Below, piece by piece: positions 34,774-47,201 of a stretch of 64,000 nt of DNA. A program made the position numbers and the translations under genes. This DNA is from Saccharum officinarum (Eukaryota; Streptophyta; Magnoliopsida; Poales; Poaceae). The stretch spans positions 45,794,562 to 45,858,561 of the forward strand of contig CM036191.1 of NCBI GenBank assembly GCA_020631735.1, given 5' to 3'. The stretch's first letter is position 1, and each line of letters starts with the position of its first letter. The notes under the pieces are model-generated. The model made no database searches. It saw nothing but the letters and a program-made list of their open reading frames with translations, and was not told the origin of the DNA.

Positions 34774-35727
34774 TATAATCTCTATGGTTGTCAAGGAAGA
34801 CGCTTGCAAATGTATGATAATTTCAGTGGATAGGTAACCATGATGGTCCCATGTTATACTTGCCTAATCAAAGCTTTCCAGATGATACTGCTGATCTGGC
34901 TCAAAATAATACTCCAGATCATCGAGAAACTGCTCACCGTCTATACTCAATCATCAATCATCAACACACAATCATCCGAGCAATCATATATGAAGCAAAT
35001 AAAAAGACATAATTAGAACAGTACACCAACAGTATAAAAACAGTATGAAAAGTTTGTAAAACTCTTCTACACATTACTATGATCACACAGACATAAAGAT
35101 CATGAAATTCTGATTTAAAACATGAAAGTTATGAATTTTCCAAGATTTCCTTTAGATAAATAATTACTTTAATATAAACTCAAAAATTAAATTTCTCAAA
35201 CCTACTGTACAGCTACACTAACATATAGAGCTCGCAAATACGAACCTAACGCAACTTGAACGGGTCAAATCGGAGTTAAAACAAAGATTTTACGATCAAA
35301 ACAATTTGAGTGGCAAAACTATAAATACCAGAAAACGTATTTTTGATTTACCGAACATGAAATACGTTTTCAAAACTAAAAAGCGTATCTCCTAAATGAC
35401 GCTAAGGACTACGGGTTCTATTTCATGAAAACATAGGGGCTCTTTAAAAATTTTGCCCGTGAAGGGGTATCATCCATTCTAGGCCGTTGATCTAGAAACG
35501 AACGGCTCACAGCAACCCCAGAGACAGCCCGGCGGCGCTGTCACCGGAAATCTCACCCGCACGGTGGCGCCATGGCTGGAACTTCGCCGGAATCATCAAA
35601 TCGACGATTTAGACCACAATAGGAAGTGCGGCCAACACCACTCGAACCAGGAACTCAAGGCGAACTCATCTACACTATTTAGGTAAGCTACATCGGTTCG
35701 TGGACGGGATGGCGGCGGCGCCATTGC
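34774..35727 (-). repeat. LTR fragment D (minus), cut at both ends by insertions
   Basis: Reverse complement matches the middle of the E LTR (about 36250-37390): the phrases AGAGATTAT, AACATGGGACCAT and the GC leader recur in order. C inserted at its left edge and E at its right edge. No LTR terminus is visible; the missing ends are outside the window or in the assembly gap. No coding content. Confidence 0.78.
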
Positions 35728-38524
35728 TGTAACACCCAAAAATTCCAAATTTTAGAGTTAATGAATTTTAAATAATTTAGATAACAATTAATGGGAAATT
35801 AAAATTTTAAAACTAATTTGGTGTTGCATTCATGCTGCTGCATTTATTTTATTTTGTGTAGTGGTTTTATTTTGTTTTGTTTTGGCTTGAAACTTTTATT
35901 TGAGATAGTTTATTAAATAAGCAAATAAAGAAAAGAAAAAAAAAGAAAAGAAAACAGTTTACTCACCTGGTAACCGGCGGCCCGCTCTCCTCCTTGCTTG
36001 GTGGGCCGATCAGCAGCCGCGCCTCTCCCTCCCTCCTTTCGCTGACCGGTGGGGTCGGCCTGTCAGCCGTTTCTTCTACCTTCCACCGTAACCGGTTGGG
36101 ACTCGATCTTCAACCGATTCGATTTGCAATCTCCGATTCTCTAACCGAACTAGGAGAGGTGGCTTTATAAAAGGGTAGCCGGGTATCTACTCTTTCTGTT
36201 TTTCAACTAAAACGATAGGCAAGCCACGGGAAATCAAGGTCTAGGGTTAGGGCATTGCCGACGTTTTCGGTTGGGCGCGGGTGAGGCCTTCGGGTGGATT
36301 GGTGGTCGATTTCTTCGCTTGGGTGAGTTTGTTATCTTCTCCTCTTCCTCCCAATGCTTTTATTTTGAGCTTTTGTGTTTTGTATCGCAGAATTGAAGCT
36401 CATCGTAGTGTAGTAATGGCGCCGCCGTCTCCTTGTTGCCGCGCGTCGGATACGGGTAGTTGTAGCTAGTTTTTGTTGCTTGGGGGAGTTCATGCGAAGC
36501 ATCTCGTTCGATTGGTGCAAGTGTGGGCTCGAATGGTGGTCTCGGTGGGGAGATCCACCATCTCCGGCCATGGAGGAGCCACCGGCCATGGGGAAGCCGC
36601 CGGCCGGACATGAAGAGGGTGACCGGATGACCACTGTAGACTTGATGATGAACACGAACCGTTGAATTTGAGATCAAGGGCTGAGATTAGAAGATACCCC
36701 TTCGCGGGGTAAACTTCTTAAAGAGCCCCTGGATTTGTTAATAATTAACCCGCCGTCCATAGCATATAGTTGGAAATACGTTTTCGTGTTTTGAAAGCGT
36801 ATTCTCTCCCGGTTAAGTCAAAAATACGTTTTCAGATAATTACAGTTTTGCCACTAGAATTGTTTTGGTCATAAAATCTTCATTTTAACTCCGATTTGAT
36901 CCGTTCAAGTTGCGTTAGGTTTGTATTTGCGAGCTCTACATGTTAGTGTAGTTGTACAGTTAGTTTTGATAATTTATTTTTCGAGTTTATAATTAAGTAT
37001 TTATTTATCTATAGGAAATCTTAGAAAATTCATAACTTTCATGTTTTAACTCCGAATTTGGTGATCTTTGCGTCTGTGTGATCGTAGAAACGTGTAGAAG
37101 AGTTTTATAAACTTTTATTACTGTTTTGCTACTGTTGGTGTACTGTTCTAATTGTATCTTTTTGTTTGCTTCGTGTTTGTTTGATTGGATGCATGTGTGT
37201 TGTTGATTGATGATCGAGTATAGAAGGTGAGCAGTATCTGGACGATTCGGAGTATTACTTTGAACCAAGTCAGTAGTATCACTTGGAAAGCTTTGATCAA
37301 GGCAAGTATAACACAGGACTATCCTTGTTACCTATACATTGAATTGTCATACATATGCATGTGCTTACCTTGACAACCTTAGAGATTATAACTTAGTGAT
37401 TGTTATCTTGATTCCTTGTCAACCTTGGGAATGCATGTGGGTAGCTACTGCTAGTGCTTAAACTAAGAACAATGATCTTGTAATTTGATTAATGGATTAA
37501 GCAATCAACTATTAAGATGATTTTATTACTGTTAAAAGGGGGCTAGAGCATGTGTATTATCTTGATGCTCTAGTTTCTCTCCATAAGGACTTATCTATAA
37601 GTGATAACCGGGATATACAGTACAACTGTGAGGGCTATATGGCTCTGGCTTTAGTTGATCAAGAGACCTTTTCTAGCTTGTTAGTGGTTACCTTAAATGG
37701 CGTAAGAAAGGCTTGCCACGTTGGGTGTAGTGCGAGCCCCTGGCCTAGTGTGTATAGGCTGCGGTTGTTGTGCCACAGGGAAGGGGGGTTCTACATCTGC
37801 CTGCCGAGTGAATCTAATGGCCCTAACTTGTTAGACGAACTTTTGAGTGGCTTTATATGGTTCTCGGGTGTTTGGGCTTGATCTCCCCACTCATTTGGAA
37901 ATCATGACTCACAGTGAAAGTGTACACCTCTGCGCAGAGTTAAAAACTGGTATACTAGCCTTGCTCACGGATACGAGTGGCCTTGGGGATTCTTATGGAA
38001 TAGTTGATCATAACTGTTATATCATGCTTAATTATTGTTGATTATTATTTGCTCATGTTAATGCTATTCATTATCCTTATTATAATTGATCATTAGTTCT
38101 TTAATGGGAAGCGGTTTATCTTGATCCTACTCAATTGCTAATATATGATTAAAAGCTAAACGCAGTTAAACAATGTCTAGCCTTTTTGAGCCTCATGAAT
38201 TCTGTGTTATATTTGTTGAGTTCGACATGGACTCACCCTTGCTATTTCCACCATAACAGATGAAGATATTGAGGAAGATTATCGTAATGAGTACTAGTCT
38301 TGGTGTCAACCAGTCAACCGTGTCCCTGTGTGGAGTTTCCGCTGAAGAATTACTATTAGTTATTATTACCTATCGTTCAAGACTATGTCTTAAATACTTA
38401 TTCGTTATGTAATAAGCACTGTGATGATACTTTGTAATTTGTCAACTTATGTGTGCGACTGTTTCCTGGGGCGCACATGAGTCTTTTATGCATCCTATTT
38501 TTGTCCTTAAAAATGGGTGTGACA
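35728..38524 (+). repeat. 5' LTR of element E (2797 bp)
   Basis: TGTAACACCCAAAAATTCC to GGGTGTGACA, followed by PBS. GC-rich leader at 35980-36660 begins around a TATA box (36166-36172). Conserved blocks are ACTCACAGTGAAAGTGTAC at 37907-37925 and GAGTTCGACATGGACTCAC at 38218-38236. The presumed TSD on the left is ATTGC (35723-35727); the right partner is not in the window. Confidence 0.88.
36166..36172 (+). promoter_or_regulatory. TATA box of the E LTR
   Basis: TATAAAA in GGCTTTATAAAAGGGTAGCC, ~60-150 bp before the GC-rich leader. Confidence 0.65.
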
Positions 38525-38527
38525 GAT

Positions 38528-38539
38528 TGGTATCAGAGC
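38528..38539 (+). promoter_or_regulatory. Primer-binding site of element E
   Basis: TGGTATCAGAGC three bases after the LTR. The leader GTGTTGACTGTAGGACGCGAGCC follows. Confidence 0.9.
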
Positions 38540-38713
38540 CGTGTTGACTGTAGGACGCGAGCCTAGTTAGAATGGTCGTTAATAGCATCCATACTTCACT
38601 TAATTCATGCTTCCTCTTTTCACCTTGTTAATTACTAAAGTTTTATGCTTCCTCTACTTTATTCTATTGCGAAAATACATTGATTCTATCTAATCTATGT
38701 CTAAATCTTGTAG

Positions 38714-39417
38714 ATGTCTCCTTATCCCTGTCTGTCAGCTGCACAGTACGTTGCCCGTTTCAAACCTCAGGAGCCGTATGAAGATGGTGATCAAGAGCTA
38801 TCTGATGCTGAATCAAGAGTTGGTGATACACCAATGGAGAATGTAGTTATGGGGTGGACTACGAAGCTTCATATCATGGTTCCTAAAGCTGATGCTTTCT
38901 TCCATGACATGTTGACAACAACCTTGGACAACTACTACTACGACTGGGAAGCTACGTTGGAGTATCGCAGTGCAGAGTATAGTCATCCATGGATGGATTC
39001 CTATTGGGAAACGAGTTATGGGTTAAGAAAAGGGATCCTACCACTAAGGAACCTAAGGTGGAGTCAAAGTTCATTACCAGAGTGAGCCGGGCAACTGTGG
39101 AGACAAGCATGGAGGATGTCGCTTTCAATGCATTTGTTTACTACCATGGTCTACGCTCGGACAAGACGTTAAAGGGTGCACTCCGGCATTTTCCTTGTTT
39201 CTTACATGACAAGGGTATTTGGACCGTGCCGCTTGCAGATGATTCCTCCTTGACTTTACAAGCTACGGTGGGATTAGCTCGTGAATTGGCTCTCCATGAG
39301 GTGGATTTGAAGGATGAGTTGCTGAAGGAAAAAGAACTTAAGGAGCAAGCTTATAAGGAGATTGACCAATTAAGGGCGGAGTTAGGTCATCCCAAGATTT
39401 ATGAGAAGCTTAATTAG
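38714..39417 (+). pseudogene. Extra ORF between PBS and gag of element E (unknown protein, one frameshift)
   Basis: ATG at 38714, directly after an acceptor-like TCTTGTAG. The first ~91 codons (MSPYPCLSAAQYVARFK...) run into a frameshift near 38989, then 142 codons continue to a stop at 39417. Together they make about 233 aa. I recognise no domain. The N-terminal part is acidic and rich in aromatic residues. The middle (GNELWVKKRDPTTKEPKVES) is basic. The C-terminus is strongly charged and predicted helical (KDELLKEKELKEQAYKEIDQ), likely coiled coil. Codon-like composition and length are more gene-like than any other non-gag-pol ORF here. It lies upstream of gag on the same strand, so it would be the first ORF of the genomic RNA. 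I find no counterpart in elements C or F. Confidence 0.6.
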
Positions 39418-40073
39418 GAAATAGGAAAAATCCCTATGTAATAGGAACGATAGTAGTTGCGAGTTAATTTTAAGTTTGGATTGTTTTAAGAGTCAGTTTG
39501 TGGTGTGAACAATTGTGTGATTGATGGATTGTTATTATGATAATGTGTGATTTGGATCTTTGTAATGTGTGCTGGAGTTTTGTAGACATGCCTACAAGTT
39601 CCATGGTTAAGAATATTAAGTTTGATCAAAATATATTAGTTGAATATGAGGTTAACTTAGTTCTGTCCTTTGCTGATTTTTGGATCAGTCTGGGATGTTT
39701 TAGAAATAACTTAAAATCCGTTCATGAGAAATTTAAGAAATTTTACTGGGAATAATTAGACTTCTATATCTTTCCAACCCCAAGAATCACTTTAATATCT
39801 ATTATGAGCTAAGAGATATACCTGTTCCAAGTTGGAGTTACTGCACAGTCTGGAATTCTGAAACAGTTTCGGTTAAGTTCAGTTTTTGGCCAATTTATTG
39901 ACAGAATCAGAAAAGTGTTGTGAATAAAAGTTGTAGATAATTTTGTAAGCTTTCCAACCATGTAAAGATCATCTGAATTGGACGTCTGTAGCTCGAGATA
40001 TGACAGTTTTACTGAGTTGCTGAAATTGGAGTTCGCCCAGAAAAATCAGATTTTGCTGTGTTTTTGGAAACAG
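39418..40073 (+). other. Leader between extra ORF and gag of element E
   Basis: Non-coding. About 39900-40020 contains the phrase AAAAGTTGTAGATAATTTTG...TAAGCTTTCCAACCATG, related to the ~180-bp repeat units in B and to 20219-20330 and 49250-49360. It ends in acceptor-like GGAAACAG immediately before the gag ATG. Confidence 0.6.
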
Positions 40074-41395
40074 ATGTCAGGCAGAGGACGTGGCAGAGGT
40101 CGTGGAGGTGCTAACCCACCCATTACTATGGAGGAACTCATGCAAACTCAGAACCAGATGATGCAGATGTTTATGCAGCACATGCAGAACAATCCCCTGC
40201 AGGAGGACCACCGCCTGTGCAAGTGAGGGATAAGCGTGGGGAATTTTTGAAGGGACGCCCTCCAGTGTTTTCTCATGCTGCTGATCCTTTAGAGGCAGAT
40301 GATTGGGTGAGGGCAGTGGAGAAACAGCTGAATATAGCCCAATGCAATGATATGGAGAAGGTGTTATATGCATCTGGTCAGTTACAGGGGACAGCTCAGA
40401 CTTGGTGGGAGTCGTATCAAGCTGCACGCCCTGACAATGCTCCTCCTATCACTTGGAATGAGTTTGTTAGAGATTTTCGAGCTCGTCATATTCCTGAAGG
40501 TATAATTGAGCTGAAGCAGGAAGAATTCAGAAACCTTAGGATGGGACAGATGAGCGTTAGTGAATATCATGACAGGTTCACCCAGTTGGCTCGCTATGCT
40601 CCTAATGAAGTGAGGGAAGATGCAGACAGGCAGCGTCTTTTCTTGAAGGCAATTTATTATGATCTTCGCTTGCAGTTGAAGGGGAACAACTATGCTAGTT
40701 TTCAAGAGCTGGTAAATAAAGCTATTGTGCTTAATAATGAGCGTAGAGAGATGGACAGGAAGAGGAAGATGAAGGTACAAAGCTCAGGAAGCAACAACCG
40801 TCAGCGCACTAATTCTCAGCATGGTTTTCATCAGAAGTTTTAGGGACCGGTTAGTCAATGGAATCGCAATCCAAATCAGAGGTGGTCCTAGAATTGGCAA
40901 AGTAATCAGTCACAACAGCGTTCATCATATCCACAGCGTCAACAGTATCAGCAGACTGGGCAACAGACTCCTCGCACTGGAAATTCCAATGTTACCCCCA
41001 TGAAGAATAGTGCTCCCAGCACGCCTACTAGATGTTTTGTCTGTGGTAAAGAGGGGCATATGTCTTACCATTGTCCTGAGAAGCAGAACCAGCAGACTCC
41101 TCAGAGCCAGAAGAGCAACCAGAGGCAATCTGGTACTGGAAGGGTGAATCACGTGTCTTCTGATACAGCTCATGATGCACCAGAAGTTATGATTGGTACG
41201 TTCAATGTACATTCCACTCCCGCAACTGTTCTTTTTGACTCTGGAGCATCTCATACATTCATATCCAACATTTTTGTTAAAATGCATAGTATACCCATGC
41301 TAGCTATGAAAGAACCTCTCTTAGTAAATTCACCTGGAGGTACCATGCAAACCAGTAATCGTTGTCTTCCAATTAGTATGGTATTAAGGGGGTAG
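40074..41395 (+). pseudogene. Gypsy Gag and start of protease (element E), broken
   Basis: The ATG at 40074 opens a Gly/Arg-rich N-terminus (MSGRGRGRGRGG) and a Met/Gln-rich stretch. A frameshift near 40195 moves to a second frame, which encodes the retrotrans_gag domain (DDWVRAVEK, AQTWWESY, EFRNLRMGQMSVSEYHDRF). Two in-frame TAG codons (40841-40843, 40889-40891) precede a CCHC knuckle (CFVCGKEGHMSYHC, ~41035) and the aspartic protease site LFDSGASHTFIS (~41230). A base lost in the G run at ~41390 ends this frame. Both TAGs stand where Gln is expected. Gag would form the particle, and the knuckle would bind RNA. Confidence 0.88.
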
Positions 41396-43881
41396 AGTTT
41401 AAGATAACTCCTATAGTGTTGAGGACATCTGGTATTGATGTGATATTGGGTATGGACTGGATGAAGCAAAATCAGGCAGAGATTCAGTGTCAGCAGAAAG
41501 TGGTAGTTGTGACTGCACCTAATGGAGATAAAATCAATGTGGATGTAGCAGTGCAGAAGCAACCAACCGCTGTGGTGAATCAGCTTGAAGATACTATTAA
41601 GGAGAATTCAGTGATTGAGGAATTTCCGGATGTCTTCCCTGATGAATTGCCAGGTATGCCACCTGACAGAGACATTGAATTTCTTATTGAATTACTTCCT
41701 GGAACTGCACCTATAGCCAAACGACCATATAGGATGGGAGTAGATGAATTAGAAGAACTTAAGAAAAAAATTAAAGAATTACAAGATAAAGGTTTTATTC
41801 GACCTAGTTCATCACCTTGGGGAGCACCAGTTATTTTTGTTGATAAGAAAGATGGCGGTCAGAGGATGTGTGTTGATTACCGGTCACTAAATGAGGTAAC
41901 TATCAAGAATAAGTACCTTTGCCCAGGATTGATGACTTGTTTGATCAGTTGAGAGGTGCTTGTGTGTTCTCTAAGATTGATTTACGTTCTGGTTATCATC
42001 AGTTGAAGATTCGTGCTTCTGATATTCCAAAGACAGCTTTTACTACAAGGTATGGATTGTATGAGTATACTGTTATGTCATTTGGATTGACCAATGCACC
42101 TGCATACTTTATGTACATGATGAATAAGGTGTTCATGGAATATTTGGATAAGTTTGTGGTAGTGTTTATTGATGATATACTGGTATTTTCCAAGATAGAG
42201 GTAGAGCATGCTGAACATTTGAGGTTGGTATTACAGAAACTTAGAGAGCATAAACTGTATGCGAAGCGAAGTAAATGTGAGTTTTGGTTGAAGGAAGTTT
42301 CTTTCCTTGGTCATATTGTTTCTAATGGAGGGATATCAGTGGATCCAGGTAAAGTAAAGGATGTATTAAAGTGGAAACCACCTATTGATGTTAGCGAGAT
42401 TCGTAGTTTCTTAGGATTAGCTGGATATTACAGACGGTTCATTGAAGGGTTTTCTAAACTTGCTAAACCTATGACATCTCTGTTAGAGAAGAATGCCAAG
42501 TTTGTGTGGTCAGATAAATGTCAAGCTAGTTTTGAGGAATTGAAGAAGAGGTTGACTACAGCGCCTGTTTTGGTTTTGCCAGATTTGAGTAAGAAGTTTT
42601 CTATTTATTGTGATGCTTCTCGTCAAGGTTTGGGATGTGTTCTTATGCAAGAAGGCAGAGTTGTGGCTTATGCATCTAGGCAGTTGAGAAAGCATGAGTT
42701 GAATTATCCTACACATGATTTGGAGTTAGCAGCTGTAGTTCATGCTTTAAAGATTTGGAGACATTATTTGATTGGCATAAGAGTGATATATACACTGATC
42801 ATAAGAGTTTGAAGTATATTTTCACTCAGTCAGATCTGAATTTGAGGCAACGCAGATGGTTAGAGTTGATTAAGGATTATGATATTGAGATACACTATCA
42901 TCCTGGTAAGGCTAATGTAGTAGCTGATGCTTTTAGTAGGAAAAGTTATGCCAATGAGATACGGACGTTGTCTATGACTAGTGAGTTATGTGCTGAATTT
43001 GAATATTTGAATTTGGGCATTGTTACTAATACAATGGAATTAGTGATAGAGCCTACCTTAGAGCAAGAAATCTACAAGGGTCAGTTGAAGGATGAGAAAC
43101 TAAAGAAGATAGCGGAAGATATAGTGATTGGTAAGTCACCAGGCTTTCGAATGGATGATAATGGAATTTTGTGGTTTGGAAAGAGGCTGTGTGTACCTGA
43201 GGATCAAACTGTTAGACAGGCAATTTTTCGCGAAGCTCATGAGTCAGCTTATTCTATTCATCCTGGTAGTACTAAGATGTATTTGGATCTGAAACAGAAA
43301 TATTGGTGGGTTGGATTAAAGCGAGATGTGGCTGAGTATGTGGCATTGTGTGACACTTGTCAGAGGGTGAAAGCAGAGCATCAGAGACCTGCTGGATTGT
43401 TGCAACCAATGAAGATTCCTGAATGGAAGTGGGAGGAAGTTGGTATGGATTTTATAGTAGGGTTACCGCGTACTCAGAGAGGTTATGATTCTATTTGGGT
43501 GATAGTGGATCGGTTAACCAAAGTTGCTCATTTTATATCAGTTAAGACTACTTACCATGGACCAAAATTGGCAGAGTTGTATATGGAGAGGATAGTATGT
43601 TTGCATGGAGTTCCAAAGAAGATTGTATCTGATCGAGGATCGCAGTTTACGTCGCATTTTTGGAAAGCTGTGCATGAATCATTGGGAACAAAATTGAATT
43701 TTAGTACAGCATATCATCCACAGACAGATGGACAGACTGAAAGGACCAACCAGGTATTAGAGGATATGTTTGAGAGCTTGTGCATTGCAAATATGGAACT
43801 AGTTGGGATAAGAGTTTGCCTTTATGCAGAATTCTCTTACAATAACAGTTTATCAACAAGATCTTAAGATGGCACACGTTT
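41396..43881 (+). pseudogene. Gypsy pol: protease end, RT, RNase H, integrase (element E), broken
   Basis: Four frame segments are linked by frameshifts near 41395, 41925 and 42760. Protease C-terminus is [10 protein letters not shown] carries [13 protein letters not shown], the catalytic FIDDIL and [10 protein letters not shown]. RNase H carries [13 protein letters not shown] and YTDHKSLKY. The integrase zinc motif spans HPGSTKMYL to CDTCQ. The core has D in [10 protein letters not shown] in SDRGSQFTS and E in DGQTERTNQ. Domain order and sequence style fit chromoviruses of Tekay/Del type. The chromodomain that would follow is absent because element F is inserted at 43882, within the integrase C-terminal part; a further small frameshift sits near 43855. 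Confidence 0.9.
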
Positions 43882-46800
43882 TGTAACACCCTAAAAAATG
43901 AAAAGAAAGAAAAATAGGAAAAATATGATTTTATATTTATTTTTGTGAACATGCAAATTTAGAATAAGAATAAATTTTTATAAATTTTAAAATTCAATAT
44001 AAGAGTAGAAACATGTTTGTGCACTCATGCTGTTCGCATTTAAATTTTTTGAGATGAGTGGTTGATTTAAATTCAAATTTGGATTTGAAAATCTTTTTAA
44101 AATTGCTTTGAAAAATTAGAAAAAGAAAAAAGAAAAGAAAAGTCGGCTTATTCCGGATTTCGGCCCGTCTCAGCCTGCCTTGCCGCGGCCCGCTTACCTC
44201 CCCGCGCCCGCCTTCTCCCGCATGGGCCGAGCCTAGGCACGGCCTGTTGACCCAGCATCGCGCGCGCCTTCCTTCTTCCCGGCGTGACGCTGACATCCGG
44301 GGCCCACGCGTCAGCGGCTCAGCCTTCATCTTCTTCCCACGCCGAACGCCGGCTTCCCTTTCCATGTTTATCGGCACCGAATCCATCTCGAATCCCTCCC
44401 TTTCCTTGTTTCTCGCGCCTCCGGGCTATAAAAATGGGACCCCTGTGCTATTCCGCATCCAACCCATCCCTTGAGTCGTTTTGGTCGTCTCGTCGAGCCA
44501 CCGCATGTGCCACCGCCGCCATACCCGCCACCGCAAGCTAGCCGCCGATTTTCGTTCGTCCCCAGCCCTATCTTCACGCAGGGTAAGGTCGCACGGATGC
44601 GCTCTTTCTTTCGGTGTTTTCAGTTTGGCGAATGGCGCTCGGGATGATCATCTTCGCAAGCTCCGGCGAGTTCGGGCGATGCGGCCATGGCGCCACCGCA
44701 CGGTCACCTTCTCCGGTGAAAGCGCCGCCGGTTTTACCCCGATTTGATCTGGACCGTCCAATCTAGAACGGACGGATCTTATTAAAGATACCGGTTCGCC
44801 GGGAACTTTTGTAAAAGAGACCCTGAACTTTTGTGTTATCGAACCCGCAGTCAAAAGCGTATTCCCGGTTTACGTTTTCTTTTCCGTAAAGCGTATTTTG
44901 ATCACGTAACTTCTGAAAATACGTTTTGATTAAATGAAAACGTAATTCGTTTCGGAAAAAGAAAAATACGCTTTCTGATATTTACAGTTTTGCCACTGAT
45001 CTTGTTTTAGTCGTAGAATCTCCGTTTTAACTCCGATTTGATCCATTCAAATTGCGTTAGATTCGTATTTGCGAGCTCTACATGATGATAGAACTGTACA
45101 GTAGGTTTGAGATAATTTATTTTCAAGTTTATATTAAAGTAATTATTTATCTATAGGAAATCTTAGAAAACTCATAACTTTTACGTTTTAAATCCAAATT
45201 TCGTGATCTTTATGTCTATGTGATCGTAGTAATGTGTAGAAGAGTTTTACAAACTTGTTATACTGTTAGTATTACTGTTGGTTAGGTTTTCTATCTTTAA
45301 GTTCCGATGTGAGATTTAATCTATTACTTTAATAAAGAAAATCTCATTTAATACATAATTTATTTGTTTTAATCCGAATTAGTCCGTTCAAATTTCAATA
45401 GATTTATAACAATATGAACTATGTACTAGTTATTAATGTTTTCTTTATCAAAATCTCTGAAATTTCATAGTTTAGATCTAATTTGATTAATAACTGCGCA
45501 ACTAGATTTATGAATAAAATATTATTGATTTCTCCTTTAAATGTAATTTAGCCTAAGTCACTTTTGAATGTCTATAAAGAGTATTTTATCCTATATATAT
45601 GATTTATATAGTTAAAACAAATGAGACCTATATTTTTCCGTTTTATACAACAAAATCTTTTGGTAGTCGTTTCTTTCACCGTAGCCCCGATTAGAGTATT
45701 GTTTTTCGCGTCTGTGTGTTCGTAGCAATGCGTAGACATCTTTAAAACCTTTTCATATATGTTTCATATGTTTGGTGTACTGTTCTAATTTAGATCTATT
45801 GTTTGCTTCGTGTATGATTGCTCGATGTGTGTGTGGTGATTTATTGATCAAGTCTAGTCAGTGAGATATACGTGGTTATCAAGAAGAAGAAGAAGAACGT
45901 TGAAGATTAAAGCTTAGCGAAGGATCGGTGTTTAAGGCAAGTATAGCATGGGATCATCCTTGTTTCCTATTCACCTTTAATATACTTAATTCATGTGCAT
46001 GTGTCTATCTTGTTACCACTAAGGATATCCTAGTTTTTTTTATCTTGTACCTTGACACCTATGGGACATTGCATTGGGTAGTATTATGCTAGTGCTTAAG
46101 ATAAATAACCATGATCTGTAACTTGACTAATGGTATATGCAATAAACGTTTAAAAGATGCTTTATAGCAACATGGCTCAAGGGGGCTAGAGCATGGGGTA
46201 TTTTTGGTGCTCTAGTTTCTCTCCCTAAGGACTTATCTGTAAGCGAACATCCGGGACTTACAGTACAACTGTGAGGGCTATATGGCTCTGGCTTTAGTCA
46301 AGTATGAGGACCTTTTCTAGCTTGTTAGTGGTAACCTTCATGGCGTAAGAACGGCTTGACGAATCGGGTATAGTGCGGCTCTGTCCTTATGTGTATAGGC
46401 TGCGCGTTATTGTGCCATTTGGAAGGGGGGCTCTACATCTGTTTGCCGAGTGAATCTAATGGCCCTAACTTGTTAGACGAACCTTTGAAAGACTTCATAG
46501 TGAACCCTGCCGACCTTCCTTGGAAGTGGTCAAGAGATTAGCTACCTCAGGCGAAAGGGTAAATCACGACTCACAGTGAAAGTGTACAACCTCTGCAGAG
46601 TGTAAAACTGGTATATCAGCCGTGCTCACGGTCACGAGTGGCCTTGGACCCTTACAGAATAAATGATGAACACTGATGATAATGATAACACTGATGATAT
46701 TGATGTTCACTAATGATTATTGTTTCTTGCTATACATTATTCTCGTTTACATGATCATGAGGTTATTTGGGTTTATGGTAAACTTGTTGCTACTCAATTG

Positions 46801-47186
46801 CTAAAAGATGACATAATAAAAGCTATCGCAGTAAACCTGTGTCAAACCTTTTGAGCCTCATGAACCCATGTTATATTTGTTGAGTTCGACATGGACTCAC
46901 TCTTGCTATTTCCCCACATCTCAGGAAGGGTACCAAACTGTTAGATTCTGGAATTGTTAGGCTTGTGATCAACCAGTTAGTTTGATCCTGGAGTGAAGGT
47001 TGCACCCGGTGTTCGGAGTTGTCTTTCCGCTGTGTTGCTCTTTAAGGTATATTTTATACTATTGTGTTATGTATATTAAGCATTTGTCTTTTGATATTAC
47101 ACTTATCTGTGGCTATATGTGAGATTTGTCTTCTTTATTTCACATATGGTGTATGTCTGGTTTTGTCCTTAAAACCGGGTGTGACA
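43882..47186 (+). repeat. 5' LTR of element F (3305 bp)
   Basis: TGTAACACCCTAAAAAATG to GGGTGTGACA, inserted into E's integrase. Left TSD would be CGTTT (43877-43881); right copy not present. GC-rich leader 44150-44760 with TATA box, then AT-rich. Same family as the LTR of A: the two align over long stretches including 45811-45940 and 46880-47186. Conserved blocks at 46569-46587 and 46882-46900. Confidence 0.9.
44427..44434 (+). promoter_or_regulatory. TATA box of the F LTR
   Basis: TATAAAAA in CGGGCTATAAAAATGGGACC. A donor-like GCAGGGTAAGG lies ~150 bp downstream at 44578-44588. Confidence 0.68.
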
Positions 47187-47189
47187 GAT

Positions 47190-47201
47190 TGGTATCAGAG
47201 C
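47190..47201 (+). promoter_or_regulatory. Primer-binding site of element F
   Basis: TGGTATCAGAGC three bases after the LTR end, followed by the shared leader ACTGTAGGACGCAAGCC. Confidence 0.9.
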
